A stretch of DNA of 15,344 bases from an uncultured Rubrobacteraceae bacterium (lineage in GTDB: Bacteria > Actinomycetota > Rubrobacteria > Rubrobacterales > Rubrobacteraceae): NCBI GenBank assembly GCA_902805985.1, contig CADCUW010000321.1, positions 1-15,344 on the forward strand. The letters are read 5' to 3'. The notes under the pieces were generated by a model, which was not told the DNA's origin, made no database searches, and saw only the letters and a list, made by a program, of their open reading frames with translations. Every line of letters begins with the position of its first letter. Position 1 is the first letter of the stretch. Shown here piece after piece: positions 1-5,993 of the stretch. Both the position numbers and the translations under genes were made by a program.

Positions 1-106
1 CCACCGGGATCTCCGGTATGCGCTCCGTGATCAGGAGCCCGAAGAAGAACAGCACCGCCGTCAGGCCCGCTATCACAACCGACTTGGCCGAAGAACCTCT
101 GCCCAC
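1..106 (-). CDS. N-terminus of a membrane-anchored protein, cut by the window edge
   Basis: Only the first 35 codons are visible. After a short basic, Ser-rich head the protein has one strongly hydrophobic segment (VVIAGLTAVLFFFGLLI) followed by Glu/Arg/Pro-containing sequence, which fits a signal anchor or uncleaved signal peptide with the rest outside the membrane. I chose the GTG at 106 because a GGAGG-type ribosome site lies 8 nt upstream of it. An in-frame ATG at 136 would add ten residues but has no clear ribosome site; it would be almost at the 5' end of the mRNA if the -10-like TAACGT at 151-156 is used. The six-step array at 178-238 lies directly upstream. The family cannot be recognised from so little sequence, so no function is assigned. 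Confidence 0.6.
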   Translation of the reverse strand, partial: MGRGSSAKSVVIAGLTAVLFFFGLLITERIPEIPV

Positions 107-177
107 CTCGGAAACACCTCCGCGATCGAACCGCATCTGCCGTCCCAATGACGTTACACCGGGCTCTCGAGGCCTGA

Positions 178-238
178 GTTAAAGGTCCGTTTCTGGGTCG
201 TTAAGGTCGCCGACGGATTTCTGTAAGGTTTCTGTTAA
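178..238 (-). promoter_or_regulatory. Array 1: six-step 11-bp-phased OmpR/PhoB-type boxes
   Basis: On plus, GTTAA (178), GTTTC (189), GTTAA (200), a poor unit (212), GTAAG (223) and GTTAA (234) follow at steps of 11, 11, 12, 11 and 11 bp. The last two units lie in near-identical TTCTGTAAGG / TTCTGTTAAGG repeats, close to the E. coli Pho-box half-site CTGTCAT. Read on minus they contain TTAACA and CTTACA, as in Bacillus PhoP boxes. The orientation points to the minus gene starting at 106 or 136, with a -10-like TAACGT at 151-156, 21 nt beyond the nearest box. The divergent permease at 350 could also be affected. TTAAC-n6-GAAAC-n6-TTAAC on minus also resembles a GlnR box, so the identity of the regulator is open. 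Confidence 0.6.
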
Positions 239-349
239 GGACCGCGGCGCGGGACGTCCTCCGGTCCCCGGCGTGGTAGGTTTCGCCGTTGTGCGCGCAG
301 CCCTCACCACAAAGCTGGGCCCCGCTTGCAACGACGCGACAGGAGCCTG

Positions 350-1402
350 GTGACGGGGGCGACTCTTACCGACCGGGGGCTCTTGAGGGCCGTGTTGGTG
401 GGCTTCGCGCTGCTCGCCGCGTGGCGCTTCGCGGCGGCGGTCGCCACCGTGTCCCTGCTGCTCGCGACGGCGCTCCTGCTCGCGGTGGCTCTCTCGGCGC
501 CGGTCGAGGCATTGCACCGGCGGAAGATCCCGAGGCCCGCCGCGGTGGTGGCGATCGTCGCGCTCGTCCTCGTCGTTCTCGGCGTCGCCGGGTACCTGCT
601 TCTGCCGGTTCTCGTCCGGGAGGTGGCGTTGCTCGTTTCGTCGCTGCCGGACGCGCTGCAGCAGCTCGGGGACCGGGCGCGGGAGCTCGCGAACAGGCTG
701 GGTGTCCAGATCGGGGGCGGGAGCAGCGGGATCTCGCCGCAGACCATCGCCAGCGCCGCCCGCAGGGTCATCGGGGGCCTCCTCGGCCTCTTCGGCGGCC
801 TGGCCTCCCTCTTCACAGCCCTCCTGGTCCTGCTGTTCGTGCCCCTGTATCTGACGGCGATGCCAGAACCGGTGGTGGGGTGGTTGGTCAGACTCGTCCC
901 GCCGGACGGCAGGTCCACGGCGCGGAGCATCCTCTCCGAATCGCGCGACAGCCTGCTCGGCTGGCTCAAGGGGCGGCTCTTCTCGATGTTCGTCGTCGGC
1001 GTACTCGCAGCGGTAGCCCTCTACCTCATAGGCGTGCCGGGCGCGCTCTTTCTCGGTCTCTTCTCCGGGCTCGTCGCCTTTGTCCCGATAATCGGGTCCG
1101 TGGTCGGGGCGGTCCCGCCGCTATTTCTGGCCTTCGCCGGCAACCCCTGGGACGTTTTGTGGGTGCTGCTGGCCTTCGTCGCCATCCAGCAGGTAGAGAG
1201 CAACCTCCTGACACCCCTCGTGATGCGGAAGGCCATCTCCCTCCACCCGGTCGTGGTCATAGCCTCCGTCACGGTGGCGGGCGCGGCGTTCGGAGTCCTT
1301 GGCGCGCTGCTCGCCGTGCCGGCAGCGGTCGTGGGCGACGTCCTTATCAGGAGGCTGTGGTTCGAACGGGTGGAGAGGAACGGTGGGAATGATGTCCCCT
1401 AG
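350..1402 (+). CDS. AI-2E family transporter (PF01594-type integral membrane permease)
   Basis: The 350-residue protein has the family's usual length and layout: hydrophobic segments near residues 11-50, a long one at about 65-90, an amphipathic middle region (95-140), then a block of membrane helices from about 145 to the C-terminus. Family-typical stretches are VPIIGSVVGAVPP (245-257), QQVESNLLTPLVM (280-292) and GALLAVPAAVV near 318-328. Members were named for autoinducer-2 export, but many act in Na+/H+ antiport or have no known substrate, so the substrate is not assigned. The GTG at 350 follows AGGAG with a short 4-nt gap; a TTG at 326 would add eight residues but lacks a ribosome site. 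The stop overlaps that of the convergent channel gene. Family identification is firm; the start is moderate. Confidence 0.88.
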   Translation: MTGATLTDRGLLRAVLVGFALLAAWRFAAAVATVSLLLATALLLAVALSAPVEALHRRKIPRPAAVVAIVALVLVVLGVAGYLLLPVLVREVALLVSSLPDALQQLGDRARELANRLGVQIGGGSSGISPQTIASAARRVIGGLLGLFGGLASLFTALLVLLFVPLYLTAMPEPVVGWLVRLVPPDGRSTARSILSESRDSLLGWLKGRLFSMFVVGVLAAVALYLIGVPGALFLGLFSGLVAFVPIIGSVVGAVPPLFLAFAGNPWDVLWVLLAFVAIQQVESNLLTPLVMRKAISLHPVVVIASVTVAGAAFGVLGALLAVPAAVVGDVLIRRLWFERVERNGGNDVP

Positions 1403-2199
1403 CGTCGCGCCCGGTCGAGGATGCCGCGAAGGGTCTCGAGCTCTTCCCCGCTCAAGGTGACGCCGTCGCCCTGCCGGGCCCTCTTCTGGGTTCGTTGCCC
1501 GGCGTCGAGGCCGACGAGGACGGAGGCTATCGAGGCTATAAAGTACGAGAAGATGCCGACGGCGTAGAGCATGAGCGCGAAGCCGAGGGCGCGCCCGCCG
1601 GCGGTGACGGGGTAGAGCTCGCTGCCCACGGTCGTGACGAGGGCGCCGGACCACCAGAGCGCGTCGCCAAAGTTCTCTATCGTCGCGTCCCGGGCGTCGG
1701 CCTCTAGCACGAGCCCCGCGGAGGCGCCGATGAGAATCACCAGGACGGAGATCAGGGCGAGCTGGCCGAGCCTACGGCGCCTCAGGATGGTCACCGCGGC
1801 CCCGGAGCCCCGCCCGCCGAAGACGAGCAACCGGAAGACGGGCAGGGCACGGGTCGCCCTGAGGATCTGGAGCACCTTCAGAAAACGCAGGAATGGGACC
1901 GCCAGGATCAAGACGTCCAGCCAGTTGCGCCTGAGGTACTCCCGCTTGACGGGAGCCAGCGCGAACTTGGCCGCGAACTCGACGAAGAAGAGTGCCCACA
2001 ACGACCAGCCGAGCAGGACGAGCCTCCCGCGCCACGGACCCGCCACCTCCCCGCTAAGCTCCAGCACGGCCACGAGGACCATCACCACCGAGGCGAGGGC
2101 GAGCGGCACGTCCAGGTAGCGGTCCAGCCGCTCCCGCATCTCTTCCCTCCATGGACGATCTTCCTTCGGCCGCCCGTCCCCCGCGTCACCTGTTCCCAT
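1399..2199 (-). CDS. Voltage-gated-like ion channel with atypical pore filter
   Basis: This 266-residue membrane protein has the six-helix plan of a single-domain cation channel. S1 is at about 32-50 and S2 at 60-82 (FFVEFAAKFAL). S3 is near 93-102 and is followed by an Arg/Lys-spaced S4 (FLRFLKVLQILRATRALPVFR, 103-123). S5 is at about 146-166, the pore loop at 175-197 (FGDALWWSGALVTTVG) and S6 at 203-230. The filter reads TTVGSELYP (189-197) where potassium channels have TVGYGD, so TVG is kept but the YGD part is changed. The start is secure: ATG preceded by GGGAGG with a 6-nt gap. It ends tail-to-tail against the upstream permease. It may be co-transcribed with the ZIP-like gene 72 nt upstream. 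Ion selectivity cannot be read from sequence alone. Confidence 0.85.
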   Translation of the reverse strand: MGTGDAGDGRPKEDRPWREEMRERLDRYLDVPLALASVVMVLVAVLELSGEVAGPWRGRLVLLGWSLWALFFVEFAAKFALAPVKREYLRRNWLDVLILAVPFLRFLKVLQILRATRALPVFRLLVFGGRGSGAAVTILRRRRLGQLALISVLVILIGASAGLVLEADARDATIENFGDALWWSGALVTTVGSELYPVTAGGRALGFALMLYAVGIFSYFIASIASVLVGLDAGQRTQKRARQGDGVTLSGEELETLRGILDRARR

Positions 2200-2246
2200 G
2201 CCGATCCTCCCGCGTCTTCAGAGCGCCCGGGCACCCCCGCGTACCC

Positions 2247-2272
2247 GATGGGGCCTCCCGATGGGGCCTCCC
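2247..2272. repeat. Exact tandem duplication of a 13-bp unit
   Basis: GATGGGGCCTCCC occurs twice without a gap (2247-2259 and 2260-2272). The second copy runs into the stop codon of the ZIP-like gene (CTA on plus at 2272-2274). It looks like recent replication slippage; no function is apparent. Confidence 0.9.
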
Positions 2273-3012
2273 TAGAAGGCTAGCAGCAGCACGACCGAGT
2301 AGAGGGTGGCGTCCAGCGCGAAGCCCCAGAACCGGCTCTCGCGCTCCTCGGGCAACTCCTCCTTGAGCACGTTCATCACCACGCCGCCTGCCAAAAAGGC
2401 GAAGAGCACGGCCAGGGCGGCATCCGAGGTCTTGGACACGAGCCCCACGGCCCAGCCCGCCACCGCCGCCGCCGCCAGCACCCACCTCCTGGCCCGGTCG
2501 TAGGCGCCCTTGTGGTCCTCGCGCAACCCGAAGTCGTTCACGACGAAGTGGACCCCCATCGTAAAGGCGAAGAGGACGAGGCTGCCGAGCCCCGGCTCCT
2601 CGCGGTGGAGTATCAGGTAGCCGATAAGAGCGTTGTACAGTCCAAACGAGCCCACGTGCAGCCAGAAGACGCCCGGCCCGGTGGCGTCGACCCTGCCCGT
2701 CAGCCGCCTTCTCCCGCGCGCGAGCTTTGCGGCCCGCTCCAGTCCGTAGAAAGCAGCAAGCCCGGCGAGCGCCACGAGGTAGACGTGGTACTCGAGAAAG
2801 GAGAACGTCTCCCCCGGTGCCCGGCGGATCGTCTCCTGCTCCTCGGCGAGGTCGGGCATGAGGTGGACGAAGACGTAGGCCACGGAGACGCCGCCCGCCG
2901 CGGATAGCCAGCGGCTCCGTGGGGAGGCGCTCAGGAAATGCATCCCGCCGGAGAAGAGGTGGACGAGCGACAACCCAGCCACCAAGGCGAGCGACAGTAA
3001 AGCCGACGTCAC
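2272..3012 (-). CDS. ZIP-like polytopic membrane protein, metal ligands degenerate
   Basis: The 246-residue protein has about eight hydrophobic segments: 3-22, 36-55, 74-92, 114-135, 142-163, 176-193, 199-216 and 229-246. GVSVAYVFVHLMPDLAEE (41-58) resembles the second ZIP helix, and FLAGGVVMNVLKEELPEE (206-223) resembles the C-terminal ZIP motif ending in LPE. The characteristic HxxPEG/HxxxE metal site is not intact; only HFVVND (155-160) occupies the equivalent place. It may therefore be a ZIP-fold protein with changed metal use or a different role. The start is GTG at 3012, with no good ribosome site; a weak -10-like TACAGT at 3023-3028 would make the transcript nearly leaderless. It is followed after 72 nt by the channel gene. 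Confidence 0.7.
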   Translation of the reverse strand: MTSALLSLALVAGLSLVHLFSGGMHFLSASPRSRWLSAAGGVSVAYVFVHLMPDLAEEQETIRRAPGETFSFLEYHVYLVALAGLAAFYGLERAAKLARGRRRLTGRVDATGPGVFWLHVGSFGLYNALIGYLILHREEPGLGSLVLFAFTMGVHFVVNDFGLREDHKGAYDRARRWVLAAAAVAGWAVGLVSKTSDAALAVLFAFLAGGVVMNVLKEELPEERESRFWGFALDATLYSVVLLLAF

Positions 3013-3144
3013 ACCCGTCTCGACTGTAACCCACCCCTGGCAGCGTAGACGTTCGCCATCCCCGTCGGGTCACTCCTCACCGTAGCGTCCGCCGGCCTCC
3101 TACCCTGGGCAGAAGCCCGCCAATCTCCGGCGTTTGCGTTCTGC

Positions 3145-3163
3145 GATCGCATCGGCCGCGATC
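3145..3163 (-). terminator. Possible weak stem-loop after the solute-binding protein gene
   Basis: GATCGC and GCGATC form a 6-bp stem with a 7-nt loop, just past the stop at 3170 of the upstream minus gene. There is no T-run, so termination is only suggested. Confidence 0.3.
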
Positions 3164-3169
3164 ACCCCG

Positions 3170-4549
3170 TCAGGAGGCCTGATCCACGATCTCCTGCAGC
3201 CTGTCGTCCAGCGTATTCGCGGCCTCCTTGGGCGATTTGCTGCCCTTGACGCAGGCGTTGAACTGCTCGGCCATCACGAGCGACATGTCCGAGTAGTACG
3301 GGGAGAGGGGCCTGGGGCGGGCGTTCTTTATCGCGGACTCCCCGAGGTCTATGACGGGGACCTTCTCCACCAGCTTCTCGTCGTCGTAGAGCTCTTCGAG
3401 GGTCGGCAGGAACGAGCCGTTCAGCGCCCGGTACTTCTGCTGCTCGGGGGAGGTGGCGAACTTGACGAACTCGTAGGCCGCGTCCTTCTCCTCCTCGGAG
3501 GAGGTCGCGTTCAGGTAGAAGTTCCAGCCGCCGAGGCCACTGAAGCTCTCCTCTTGCCCGGCGGCAACCGGCAGGGACGCCACACCGACCTGGTCGGGCC
3601 CGATGTTGGACTGTCCCTGCTCGCCGGCGAGCGCATACATGTAGGGCCAGTTGCGGCAGAAGACGGCCCGGCCGTTCAAAAAGGCGGCCTGGCACTCCTG
3701 CTCGGTGTAGGTCGAGACCGCCCGGGGGGCGACCCCGCTCTCGACCATGCTCCGCTCGGTAGAGAGGCCGGCTATCGCCTGCGTACCGTCTATAATCACG
3801 TCGTTCAGGTCCTGTCCGGCCAACACGTCGCCCCCGTGGGTCCAGATGTACTCGAGGCCGTTGACCGTGCCGCCCTCGTACTCCGCCGCCTGGAAGACGA
3901 ACCCGTCCTCGGCGTCCGATTCACCCGTGATCTTTGTCGCCTGCTCTTTAAGCTCCTCCCATGTCTTCGGGGGATCGGAGAAGCCCGCGTTATCCAGCAG
4001 ATCCTTCCTGTAGTAGAGCATCCCGGCGTCGGTGAACCACGGCACGCCGTACACCGCGCCCTCGTAGGTGCAAGACTCGACGGGGGCCGGCAGGAAGGCC
4101 TTGCGGTCCTCTTCGGTGAAGCGGTCGGAGAGGTCCTCGATCCAGCCGTTCGCGGCGAACTGGGCCGGCCATACGACGTCGCCGCCGATCAGGTCTATCT
4201 CCCCGCCTCCGGCCTGGAACTCGGTCTTGACCTGGTTGAAGTACTGGCCGGTGTCGGCGGCCATCACGCGGTAGTTCGCCCTGTAGCGTCCCTCGAACTT
4301 CTTGTTGAAGCGGCGCACGATCTCCTCGAGGCTCCCGGAGTTGTCCGGCCCGAAGGAAAAAGTGAACTCGGTTGCCCCGGAGCTGTTCTGGTTCCCCGAA
4401 CCGCCGCAGCCAGCGACCCCGAGCAGCGCCGCCCCCGCGAGGGCCGAGCCGCCGACCTTCAAGAAGCCCTTCCGGCTAACCCTTCCCCCCGGTACCCGCA
4501 CGGGTGGTACCCGCACGGGTTTCCTCTTGGGCGAATCGCGGTGTTGCAT
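3170..4549 (-). CDS. ABC-type solute-binding lipoprotein, family 1 (sugar-type), orphan
   Basis: The 459-residue protein begins with a basic head, a Tat-like SRKGFLK (25-31), a short hydrophobic stretch and a lipobox ending GVAGC (Cys48). It is therefore probably exported and lipid-anchored, by Tat or Sec. The mature part shows the family-1 extracellular binding-protein pattern: an opening FTFSFGPDNSG, EIDLIGGDVVWPAQFAANGWIEDLSDRF, YGVPWFTDAGMLYYRKDLLDNAG, TWEELKEQATKI and a late GGWNFYLNATSS. Trp and Tyr richness suits sugars, but the ligand is not assigned. No permease or ATPase gene adjoins it, so it must share a transporter encoded elsewhere or act otherwise. The ATG at 4549 follows AAAGGGG. 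A phased box array and a -10-like TAGGAT lie upstream. A tandem 15-bp repeat sits in the signal-peptide region. Confidence 0.9.
   Translation of the reverse strand: MQHRDSPKRKPVRVPPVRVPGGRVSRKGFLKVGGSALAGAALLGVAGCGGSGNQNSSGATEFTFSFGPDNSGSLEEIVRRFNKKFEGRYRANYRVMAADTGQYFNQVKTEFQAGGGEIDLIGGDVVWPAQFAANGWIEDLSDRFTEEDRKAFLPAPVESCTYEGAVYGVPWFTDAGMLYYRKDLLDNAGFSDPPKTWEELKEQATKITGESDAEDGFVFQAAEYEGGTVNGLEYIWTHGGDVLAGQDLNDVIIDGTQAIAGLSTERSMVESGVAPRAVSTYTEQECQAAFLNGRAVFCRNWPYMYALAGEQGQSNIGPDQVGVASLPVAAGQEESFSGLGGWNFYLNATSSEEEKDAAYEFVKFATSPEQQKYRALNGSFLPTLEELYDDEKLVEKVPVIDLGESAIKNARPRPLSPYYSDMSLVMAEQFNACVKGSKSPKEAANTLDDRLQEIVDQAS
4491..4520. repeat. Exact tandem duplication of a 15-bp unit in a signal peptide
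   Basis: GGTACCCGCACGGGT occurs twice back to back (4491-4505, 4506-4520). In the minus-strand lipoprotein it encodes the doubled VRVP element before the Tat-like motif. The unit is a multiple of three, so the frame is kept. It looks like slippage that lengthens the basic head. Confidence 0.92.
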
Positions 4550-4631
4550 GATGCCCCTTTCCGCGCCGCGCCCCTCGGCGGGCGCTCGTCGAGTCTCTGA
4601 CCGGATCCTAGGCTCCGCGTGCGTGGCGAAC

Positions 4632-4668
4632 GTTAGTTACGGCAAGCCCGTGGTAAAGAAACGGTTAA
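4632..4668 (-). promoter_or_regulatory. Array 2: four phased boxes and -10 upstream of the solute-binding lipoprotein
   Basis: GTTAG (4632), GCAAG (4642), GTAAA (4653) and GTTAA (4664) on plus are spaced 10, 11 and 11 bp. On minus they read TTAAC, TTTAC, CTTGC, CTAAC toward the lipoprotein start at 4549. A -10-like TAGGAT (4605-4610 on plus as ATCCTA) is 21 nt beyond the nearest box, which predicts a transcript start near 4598. The leader can fold a 6-bp stem (4568-4573 with 4580-4585) a few bases before the ribosome site. Confidence 0.6.
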
Positions 4669-4681
4669 CGTTTGCCGGGCA

Positions 4682-5599
4682 TCACCCCGGGCCGGAGCTC
4701 TCGAGCAAGATCTCCGTCTCCGTGCCGACCAAGGAGCCGCCTTTGGGGTCCCGGCCGCCAACGCGCAGCGTCGCCAGGCCCTCGTAGCCGGAGAACTCCA
4801 GCGTGGCCTCGAAACGGCCCCAGGCGGGGGTCCGATCGTCTGTCCGAACCATCGTCGAGGCGAGCACGTCGCGTTCGCGATCGAGCAAAGAGACGGTCAC
4901 CTGGCCCTCCAAGGGCCGGGCGTAGCCGCTCACGTCGATGGGGCTTTCGACCTCCTCCGCCTCGCGAGGCTGGAGAACCACCGATCTGTCGCCCGTGGTC
5001 GGGGGGAAACTGATCTCCTCGGGGACCCCGCGAAGGTCCAACGCCAGGCGTCCGGGTTCGGGCAACTTCGTCACCCGGTAGCGGAACTCGTGCGTGGCGA
5101 AGACGTCCGCGAAGAGCCCGCCTCCGCGGTCCCGGACGACGTAAAGTTCGGTGAGCGTGGAGCCGACGAAATCTCTGTGCGCGACACGCGTCGGCTCGAC
5201 GCCGGGGAAGCGGAGGCGGACGTAGCCCCCTTCCTCCGGGCTCTCGACGGTCCATCGCGGGACACCGGCCTGTCCGTCTTTCCCTCCGAAAACCACGATC
5301 AGGCGCTCGTAGCCATCGAAGATCTGGAACCGCACATCTTCTATCCGGTCCGCGGCCCCCACCTCCCCGCCGCTGCTCGCGCGCGAGGCCACGAAGGCGC
5401 CCTCGCCGCCCTCCGGCTCCGCCTCGTCCTCGACACTCGTTCCCTGGGCGGGGTTGGTCTCCTGCGCATCCCCTTCGGCGGGCTCCCCAGGCTTCCTGGT
5501 CGAATCCCCCCCGCCGGCACCGCAGGCCACCGCCAGCACCAGCACCACCAGGAGCGTCGCCAACGTCCGGAGCGGGGCGCCTCGGGGCTGGCTTAGCAT
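4682..5599 (-). CDS. Lipoprotein with AMIN-like and Gmad2 immunoglobulin-like domains
   Basis: The ATG at 5599 is preceded by GGAGAGG with a 7-nt gap and gives 305 residues with a clean lipoprotein signal (hydrophobic 12-25, Cys26). A longer frame running up to 5743 only adds unrelated sequence before that signal. A low-complexity Gly/Glu/Pro linker (27-84) is followed by an AMIN-like beta domain at about 85-190 (VRFQIFDGYERLIVVF to RLALDLRG), then a Gmad2-type domain at about 206-298 (SVVLQPREAEEVESPIDVSGYA, EGQVTVSLLD, WGRFEATLEF). AMIN domains usually bind cell-wall polymers. Gmad2 is known from spore-germination and other surface proteins. An exported, membrane-anchored wall-associated role is inferred. 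It is last in the six-gene run, 76 nt after the preceding gene, with a strong hairpin in the gap. Confidence 0.85.
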   Translation of the reverse strand: MLSQPRGAPLRTLATLLVVLVLAVACGAGGGDSTRKPGEPAEGDAQETNPAQGTSVEDEAEPEGGEGAFVASRASSGGEVGAADRIEDVRFQIFDGYERLIVVFGGKDGQAGVPRWTVESPEEGGYVRLRFPGVEPTRVAHRDFVGSTLTELYVVRDRGGGLFADVFATHEFRYRVTKLPEPGRLALDLRGVPEEISFPPTTGDRSVVLQPREAEEVESPIDVSGYARPLEGQVTVSLLDRERDVLASTMVRTDDRTPAWGRFEATLEFSGYEGLATLRVGGRDPKGGSLVGTETEILLESSGPG

Positions 5600-5620
5600 C
5601 GTCTTGCCTCTCCAGAGGAG

Positions 5621-5649
5621 GACGCCCGCCGGTGGTGCCGACGGGCGTC
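5621..5649 (-). terminator. Strong hairpin between two operon genes
   Basis: GACGCCCG (5621-5628) pairs with CGGGCGTC (5642-5649), and CGG/CCG extends the stem after one mismatch. It lies between the stop at 5676 and the ribosome site at 5607-5613 of the next minus gene. With no T-run it may be an attenuator, partial terminator or RNA-processing site that lowers expression of the last gene. Confidence 0.5.
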
Positions 5650-5675
5650 GATGCCGGTCCCTGGGACTCATCCGA

Positions 5676-5990
5676 TCAGTCTTCTGTGAAACGCTCGGTG
5701 GGCATGTTGCGGAACCAGCCATCCACCGCGCGGTCAAAGGCATCGCCGGGGATCACGCCCTGGCCGACGAGGAGGCCGACAAACATCGCGGCCGTGCACA
5801 GAACGACGGCGAGCATGCCGAGCCTCCTGGCGCCCAGCGCGTAGCTGGTGATCCCGAGAAAGACCCCCACCGCGCCCGTTGCCACCGAGACGAACAGGGC
5901 CCCGAGCGGGACGCAGAAGACCAGAGCGATAACGGACAGCAGGCGTCCCGCGCTCAGCCTCAGACTAGGTTGTGTCTCGTTCGCCTGCAT
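5676..5990 (-). CDS. Small membrane protein, unknown function
   Basis: The 104-residue protein has a polar N-terminus, two or three hydrophobic helices (about 15-37, 38-50 and 55-78) and a charged C-terminal tail of about 20 residues (DAFDRAVDGWFRNMPTERF). I do not recognise a family. The ATG at 5990 lies 3 nt after the protease stop, and its ribosome site (ATGAGG) is inside the protease's last codons. This arrangement strongly suggests translational coupling and a shared transcript. A role alongside the protease at the membrane, for example as partner or modulator, is only inferred from this coupling. Confidence 0.75.
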   Translation of the reverse strand: MQANETQPSLRLSAGRLLSVIALVFCVPLGALFVSVATGAVGVFLGITSYALGARRLGMLAVVLCTAAMFVGLLVGQGVIPGDAFDRAVDGWFRNMPTERFTED

Positions 5991-5993
5991 CGG

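Noticed and set aside
289..1392. 367-residue frame on plus overlapping the AI-2E permease
   Set aside because: It is Arg/Gly/Pro-rich, without structure, in another frame of a clear membrane protein.
3134..4600. 488-residue open frame on plus
   Set aside because: It is exactly antisense to the solute-binding lipoprotein, has low-complexity Val/Leu/Arg/Gly composition and no recognisable domain; GC-rich codon bias keeps the opposite frame open.
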